The notes under the pieces are model-generated. The model saw nothing but the letters and a program-made list of their open reading frames with translations, was not told where the DNA came from and made no database searches. A program made the translations under genes and the position numbers. Positions 5,198 to 8,769 of a DNA stretch of 8,769 nt are shown here, piece after piece. Positions within the stretch are counted from its first letter, which is position 1; every line of letters begins with the position of its first letter. The stretch is from Nitrospirae bacterium GWC2_42_7 (lineage in GTDB: Bacteria; Nitrospirota; Thermodesulfovibrionia; Thermodesulfovibrionales; UBA6898), in contig MHDW01000038.1 of assembly GCA_001803645.1 (NCBI GenBank), positions 311 through 9,079 of the forward strand, in the 5' to 3' direction.

Positions 5198-6547
5198 ATG
5201 AAAAAAAGTAAAACGTTAAAACTGGTTATTATGGCTGCACTAGCTATTCTAATAACCGGCCAGACAGCATTCTCAGCAGAAAAGCCGACTATTGCGCCTC
5301 AGTGCAAACAGTGCCATCAGCCCGCAAAAGATGTCATAAGAGGCACATTAGTTGGTATTTCAGAAAATTTCAAGACAGTGCAGGTAGCCACCGGTAAGCT
5401 TGTTTGGGTCATAAATTATAGTGATGACCTGAAACTCTCGGGTGCTGAAAAAATTTCAGGCATCCCAAAAGAAAAAGAGGTTGCTGTAGCGTTTGTTGAA
5501 AAGGACAAAGTACCTTATGCTGTCAGTCTGTCAGTAAAGCCGCCGGCAACGGTTCCGCCTGAAAAAATAGTTTCAACTGATGAACTGTTAAAACTTATTG
5601 CATCAGGGCCTGAAAAAGGCGGTTACGTACTTCTGGATTCAAGGCCTGCGCCAAGATATATGGAAGGACATCTGCCTCAGGCTGTATCTATGCCTTTCGA
5701 CAAGTTCGACAGCCTTAAGGACACTCTCCTTCCTGCGGATAAGGAAAAACTCCTGATCTTTTACTGCGGAGGTGTGACCTGAAGGTTGAGTCCTGAATCT
5801 GCCCGTCGGGCAGAAAGCCTTGGTTATAAGAATGTAAAAGTATTTCATGATGGTCTGCCTGCTTGGAAAAAAGGAGGCCATATAATTGTTTCAGAGGCTG
5901 CCTCCTTAAAGGACCTTATAGAAAAAGATATGTCCTTTGTCCTGATCGACCTCAGAGACGCTAAAGATGCAGGCAATGGATTCATACAGGGAGCTGTTTC
6001 AGTTCCCATGAAGGAACTTTCAGCATCAAAAGACAAATTCCCTGCTGACCTGTCAGCACCTATTGTCCTTTACTCTGACAAAAACGCTGAAGAGGCGTTT
6101 AAACAGGTAAGAAGCTGGGGATTCAAAGAAACAAGCATATTAAATGGCGGGATAGATTCGTGGAAAAAGTCAGGAGGGAAGATCTCTGCTGGAAAACCCG
6201 GGACAAATATCGTATATGTTTTTAAGCCCAGACCCGGTGAGATATCAATCGAGGAATTCAAAACAATTGCAGAAAAAGGCGCGCCAGACAAGCTGATACT
6301 CGATGTCAGGGAATCAGATGAGGCAATGCACGGAATAATCACCGGCGCTGTAAACATACCTGCTGATAAACTCGGCGAGAGGCTGGGTGAACTGCCGAAG
6401 GACAAAGAGATAATAATTCACTGCGTCACAGGCATAAGAGCAGAAGGAGCTTATGACACATTGAAAGCAAAAGGTGTAAAAGCAAGGTTCCTTAATGCTG
6501 TAATACAGATCGATAAAGACGGAAAATATGAGATAACAAAGAAGTAG
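5198..6547 (+). CDS. Probable selenoprotein: exported CXXCH (haem c) protein with three rhodanese domains, Sec at in-frame TGA 5780-5782
   Basis: Reading the TGA as selenocysteine gives 449 residues. A signal peptide (1-27, cleavage near AFSA) predicts export. C36-x-x-C39-H40 is a c-type haem-binding motif, followed by a small beta-rich segment (about 46-115). Rhodanese domain 1 (about 124-228) carries loop C190-G-G-V-T-U195-R196 and the rest of a normal domain (SLGYKNVKVF, GLPAWKKGG) after the TGA. Domain 2 (about 231-326) has Ser (293) in LYSDKN where the catalytic Cys should be, so it is probably inactive. Domain 3 (about 347-439) has C409 in HCVTGIR. Rhodaneses carry sulfur as persulfide; the extra Sec and haem suggest redox sulfur chemistry in the periplasm, but the reaction is unknown. 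Support for Sec: the frame stays open for 254 codons after the TGA, homology continues without a shift, and a SECIS-like hairpin follows directly. The alternative, a nonsense mutation, is possible. Without Sec, 5198-5782 would encode a half domain. Confidence 0.85.
5780..5821 (+). promoter_or_regulatory. Putative bacterial SECIS element with its UGA
   Basis: After the TGA (5780-5782) a perfect 7-bp stem TCTGCCC (5798-5804) / GGGCAGA (5808-5814) closes on a 3-nt loop GTC (5805-5807). The loop starts 22 nt after the UGA, inside the range I remember for bacterial SECIS elements (about 16-37 nt), and its first base is G as SelB recognition favours. AAGG (5782-5785) can pair with CCTT (5818-5821) as a lower stem that includes the last base of the UGA. 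The hairpin is in coding sequence, as in Bacteria. Confidence 0.75.
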
Positions 6548-6585
6548 GGTTTAGACAGAAGTTCTTAAAGCAGGTTGATTTTCAA

Positions 6586-6620
6586 GGGCGGACATCAGGA
6601 ATGTCCGCCCCATTCGTTTT
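6586..6620 (+). terminator. Rho-independent terminator after the rhodanese selenoprotein gene
   Basis: GGGCGGACAT (6586-6595) pairs perfectly with ATGTCCGCCC (6601-6610) around a 5-nt loop, starting 38 nt after the stop codon. The tail CATTCGTTTT is T-rich but broken. This is the best terminator in the window and supports a one-gene transcript. Confidence 0.75.
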
Positions 6621-6662
6621 CACTGTATATGAAAGATTATTTTAATATGCCATATTTATACT

Positions 6663-6842
6663 TTGCAGACAAAAATCTTTCGGGTGATTTTTAGACAATC
6701 AGGGACTTTGAGCAGATAAAATGCTTGAATTACTGAGGGATACTCACAGAAACAAACGCTTTTGATCATCCTAATTAGACTGAAGAGTTTAATTAGGATT
6801 GCTTATTCAAATACCACAATGCAAGGCCCGGCACTGTCAATG
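6663..6842. repeat. Diverged direct repeat, copy A
   Basis: It shares with copy B (7620-7779) an identical 21-base block (6663-6683), an identical 17-base block (6773-6789, AATTAGACTGAAGAGTT), AATT-GGATT next to it, and CAATGCAA (6817-6824). The spacing from the 17-base block to GCAA is the same in both copies (48 nt); the middle differs by a 17-nt indel. Copy A ends at the parE stop codon. It contains a perfect 10-bp hairpin (6768-6777 with 6790-6799) that is not kept in copy B. Confidence 0.75.
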
Positions 6843-7148
6843 CTATGCTTCCTTTTTTCTAAGGCGAGATTTCCAGGCTTGAGGTTCACGACTTAAATGC
6901 ATTACAGCTACAACAAGCAATACTTCTTCTCTTTTCTGATAAATTACTCCATAAGGGAATCTGTTGGTTCTACATCGGCGGGTACGTTTTGAAAGCTTGG
7001 TCCATGCTTCAGGATATTGAATAATACGCTCAATCGTCCTTTTAACTTCTGCAGCAAATTCGAAGCCAAGCCCTTCGCTCTGCGTGTTGTAATGTTTAAT
7101 TGCATCTGCAAACTCATCTTCGGCAGAAGCAATAAATATTATTTCCAT
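6843..7148 (-). CDS. RelE/ParE-superfamily toxin
   Basis: The 101 residues match the ParE_toxin family in length and pattern. They have an N-terminal strand, EIIFIASAEDEFADAIKHYN, a long helix, GLGFEFAAEVKRTIERI, the PEAWTKL turn, the R-rich segment RTRRCRTNRFPYGVIYQ and a final strand, VLLVVAVMHLSREPQAW. ParE relatives poison DNA gyrase and RelE relatives cleave mRNA on the ribosome; the FPYGVIY / AVMHLSR signature is closer to ParE, but the target is not certain from sequence. The ATG (7148) shares one base with the stop of the upstream antitoxin gene (TAATG), so the two are coupled. It ends at TAG inside the edge of repeat copy A. Confidence 0.88.
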   Translation of the reverse strand: MEIIFIASAEDEFADAIKHYNTQSEGLGFEFAAEVKRTIERIIQYPEAWTKLSKRTRRCRTNRFPYGVIYQKREEVLLVVAVMHLSREPQAWKSRLRKKEA

Positions 7149-7378
7149 TATCTTCGTTGTTTTTCTATTTTTGCGAACACTTCTTTTGCAGGTATTGCAG
7201 ATATCTCGCCGCGTTCAAAGGCATCAATCCGGCTTTCGGCTTCTTTGGCCCACAGGGCGTCATTTTTTTTCCGGGAACTGAATTCAAAGCTGGACAAAAG
7301 TTTTTCAACAAATTCAGCGCGCTCAATAGGTGTCAGCTTTAAGGCCTCGGACAGAAGCTGTGTTCCATGCTTGGACAT
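7148..7378 (-). CDS. Antitoxin of the addiction-module family (Unstab_antitox type)
   Basis: The 76 residues fit the short antitoxin family found beside ParE/RelE toxins (TIGR02574/PF09720 style). An N-terminal helical part, LLSEALKLTPIERAEFVEKLL, resembles the family's LPPEERAELAEALL pattern. The central part has DALWAKEAESRIDAFERGE, and the end, SAIPAKEVFAKIEKQ, is the usual toxin-binding helix. The start is firm: AAGGAGGT (7390-7383) lies 5 nt upstream of the ATG. It neutralises the toxin encoded directly downstream. No classic DNA-binding fold is obvious, and no clear operator palindrome is seen upstream. Confidence 0.88.
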   Translation of the reverse strand: MSKHGTQLLSEALKLTPIERAEFVEKLLSSFEFSSRKKNDALWAKEAESRIDAFERGEISAIPAKEVFAKIEKQRR

Positions 7379-7418
7379 ATTTACCTCCTTTTATTCTGAT
7401 GGCTACGATTTTAGAATA

Positions 7419-7532
7419 TCACAAACAAATCAGATTTTGCAGTTGCAAAGCAGCGTCAAGCCGCTCTTCAGGTGAAAGGACTGACAGGATATAATCCTCC
7501 GGGTTAATTTTTTTTGTTGCAGCAACGCTCAC
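7419..7532 (-). CDS. Small 37-residue ORF upstream of the antitoxin gene, unrecognised
   Basis: A GTG at 7532 has a strong Shine-Dalgarno, GGAGGTGA, 5 nt upstream and opens 37 codons ending at TGA (7421-7419), 40 nt before the antitoxin start. The composition looks protein-like: charged and helix-forming (KINPEDYILSVL, then SPEERLDAALQL). I do not recognise it. The SPEERLDAAL part recalls antitoxin N-termini, so it may be the stump of an older antitoxin or a small leader protein of the operon. It is too short to judge by coding statistics. Confidence 0.45.
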   Translation of the reverse strand: MSVAATKKINPEDYILSVLSPEERLDAALQLQNLICL

Positions 7533-7550
7533 TTAAATCACCTCCAGGCA

Positions 7551-7579
7551 AGAATATTTATATGCTTATACTATATCAA
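7551..7579 (-). promoter_or_regulatory. Candidate promoter for the small ORF / toxin-antitoxin operon
   Basis: On the minus strand TTGATA (7579-7574, 5 of 6) and TATTCT (7556-7551, 4 of 6) are 17 nt apart. Transcription would start near 7544, close to the Shine-Dalgarno of the 37-codon ORF, which is unusually tight. A better-spaced start could use other AT-rich -10 options nearby. Confidence 0.35.
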
Positions 7580-7619
7580 AAAGTTTTTTATCCGCTATCC
7601 ATTATGCTGTATGCCTACC

Positions 7620-7779
7620 TTGCAGACAAAAATCTTTCGGATGATGTATGGACACTCAGGGGTTAAGAGTTGATGATAAAGAAATAGACTGGAAGGGGTA
7701 GATAGATTATTCAATTAGACTGAAGAGTTCAATTCGGATTCTTTAGTCAAACACAACAATGCAAAACCTGACCCTGCCA
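7620..7779. repeat. Diverged direct repeat, copy B
   Basis: This is the partner of copy A: the same 21-base block at 7620-7640, the 17-base block at 7713-7729 and CAATGCAA at 7757-7764. It ends at the stop codon (TAA, 7782-7780) of the 310-residue gene, just as copy A ends at the parE stop. Its end reads CAATGCAAAACCTGACCC, which resembles dispersed intergenic repeat ends I recall from environmental genomes; that recollection is unverified. Confidence 0.75.
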
Positions 7780-8712
7780 TTAGTCCCCTCTCACAATAAC
7801 ACGAGTTGCAACGATGTCACCAGTAGGCTTGACGTCTACTGCCGGCGCGCCGCTGACGCGAAGACAAGCAACTTCCGGAAAACGCATTGCAAGTAGGATT
7901 GAGGCCAGCACATGGGGTTTTGGTCCCATAGGAACAAGTGTAATTTCTCCGTCAGGACGATGAGGTGCAATTGTTTCAGCAAGATGTCGGTAGCAACTTT
8001 CTATACTCGCCATAGGCAACTCGAGGACATCTTTCGTCTTTGGGTTGCCTATAAGCTCCTTGTTTATTTCTTGTGTTTTGGCAACATACTCTTCTGACGA
8101 GCCTGGTGAAGCTAGAAATGCATAAACTGTATCTGCCTCAAGCCGATCAAGAACACAAAGAGTGGCCGAGCCATAAAATCCGAGCCCAAAGACCGCGACA
8201 GACTCACGCAGTCGATAGGCCCTACCTTCACATCCCGGGAGCGGAACCATACCTCTGATGACCATAGGCGGAGTTTCTTCCTCATAGCTACCCATTGCAT
8301 AAACAAAGTCGATGATCACTTCTCTGCCTCGTGCTGCAAAACGAGCCCAATTAAGAACGGCGGTATACCAAAGACGTGACATGGATGAGTAGTCAAGGAT
8401 AATGTGAAGAGGGCGATCAAGTGCCCGCATGATCCCGTGAAGGTGTTCATATATGGGCTTTTCATCGTCGCCGCTCAGTGGAATTGGTTTGCAATTCCAG
8501 CGTTTCAAGTAAAATGCATCATTCTTATGCCTGTTTCCGGCGTGCGGCTCCTCTGTAAAACCGAAAACAAACGGATTAGTGACCATTCTCGGATTAATCA
8601 ATCCGGGCGTGTGAATACACCTCGCTTCATACCCACTGGCAAATATGGCAATATCGTATTGAGTCTTGCATGTAACCTCAAAATCAGCGTCTAGTACACG
8701 GAGCGATATCAT
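7780..8712 (-). CDS. Uncharacterised 310-residue protein, Rossmann-like segments
   Basis: I do not recognise a named family with confidence. There is no signal peptide or membrane helix, so it should be cytoplasmic. Segments alternate strand and helix in a Rossmann-like way. Likely conserved sites are FASGYEARC (24-32), LSGDDE (79-84), ILDYSSMSRLWY (105-116), DFVYAMGSY (135-143), VFGLGFYGSATL (174-185) and the Gly/Pro loop VPMGPKPHVLAS (260-271), followed by the strand VACLRVSG. Two half-domains of similar layout (about 18-145 and 172-290) are possible. The start is good: AAAGGAG, 4 nt, ATG at 8712. The ATG overlaps the stop of an upstream gene (ATGA), so it works with that partner. The gene seems more GC-rich than the rodZ/rhodanese region. 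Its fold and setting recall sensor-type proteins of accessory or defence operons, but this is only a guess. Confidence 0.85.
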   Translation of the reverse strand: MISLRVLDADFEVTCKTQYDIAIFASGYEARCIHTPGLINPRMVTNPFVFGFTEEPHAGNRHKNDAFYLKRWNCKPIPLSGDDEKPIYEHLHGIMRALDRPLHIILDYSSMSRLWYTAVLNWARFAARGREVIIDFVYAMGSYEEETPPMVIRGMVPLPGCEGRAYRLRESVAVFGLGFYGSATLCVLDRLEADTVYAFLASPGSSEEYVAKTQEINKELIGNPKTKDVLELPMASIESCYRHLAETIAPHRPDGEITLVPMGPKPHVLASILLAMRFPEVACLRVSGAPAVDVKPTGDIVATRVIVRGD

Positions 8713-8769
8713 AAGTCTCCTTTATCTAACAGGGAGAGTTGTTCATGATCATCTTCTCTTAATACTTCC
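8709..8769 (-). CDS. 3' end of an unidentified gene coupled to the 310-residue protein gene
   Basis: The minus strand enters the window in an open frame of 19 codons ending LSLLDKGDL, stop TGA at 8711-8709. The stop overlaps the next ATG by 4 nt, and the Shine-Dalgarno of the next gene lies within its last codons. That arrangement supports a real upstream CDS, but the acidic tail (REDDHEQLSLLD) is too short to identify. Confidence 0.6.
   Translation of the reverse strand, partial: EVLREDDHEQLSLLDKGDL

Noticed and set aside
5786..6547. Separate second rhodanese gene starting at a TTG
   Set aside because: The TTG has no proper Shine-Dalgarno and would start inside a rhodanese active-site loop. 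The frame is continuous with 5198-5782 across one TGA, so one recoded gene explains it better.
7017..7475. Plus-strand frame of 152 codons
   Set aside because: It is the shadow of the minus-strand toxin and antitoxin genes, which have family matches, coupling and a Shine-Dalgarno.
6663..7779. Integron attC sites for the repeat pair
   Set aside because: No matching GTTRRRY / RYYYAAC ends that could pair across each copy were found, and no integrase is in the window.
1..8769. CRISPR array, tRNA or rRNA genes
   Set aside because: No regularly spaced identical repeats and no cloverleaf or rRNA-like segments were seen on either strand.

Overview
The window looks like chromosomal DNA from a Gram-negative, probably anaerobic bacterium. 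It carries a RodZ-type morphogenesis protein, a PilZ/PATAN-type signalling protein, and an exported protein combining a haem-binding motif with rhodanese domains. This mix would fit Nitrospirota or Desulfobacterota, but that placement is inference and no marker here fixes it. Base composition appears moderate (low-to-mid 40s % GC by eye), with intergenic spaces rich in palindromic repeats.

Layout. (1) 1-607, minus: 5' part of tilS (tRNA-Ile lysidine synthetase), cut by the window edge. (2) 608-1084: non-coding, with a cluster of four hairpin repeats. (3) 1085-2788, minus: PilZ + DUF4388/PATAN + J-domain + TPR protein. (4) 2789-3239: its promoter plus more degenerate C-rich repeats. (5) 3240-3871, minus: a vapBC-type toxin-antitoxin pair (PIN toxin, AbrB-fold antitoxin) with a readable promoter and operator. 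(6) 4273-5046, minus: a rodZ-like gene that probably starts at an internal TTG. (7) 5198-6547, plus: the only plus-strand gene I accept. It is a secreted multi-rhodanese protein interrupted by one in-frame TGA, with a bacterial SECIS-like hairpin directly after it. (8) 6843-7378, minus: a parE-type toxin and an Unstab_antitox-type antitoxin, preceded by a 37-codon ORF. (9) 7780-8712, minus: an unrecognised 310-residue protein, translationally coupled to an upstream gene that runs off the window.

The most notable observation is the probable selenoprotein at 5198-6547. A conventional gene caller would split it into two ORFs, 5198-5782 and 5786-6547. Read through the TGA, it is one 449-residue protein: signal peptide, CXXCH haem motif, then three rhodanese domains. 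The TGA lies inside the active-site loop of the first rhodanese domain, five residues after the catalytic Cys position. A perfect 7-bp stem with a GUC loop begins 15 nt after the TGA. Other genes in the window end normally at TGA, so any recoding is local.

A second unusual structure is a diverged direct repeat of about 160-180 bp (6663-6842 and 7620-7779). The copies flank the parE module, and each abuts the stop codon of a different minus-strand gene. Together with the two toxin-antitoxin modules and the intergenic hairpins, this suggests that 6.6-8.8 kb is an accessory segment.
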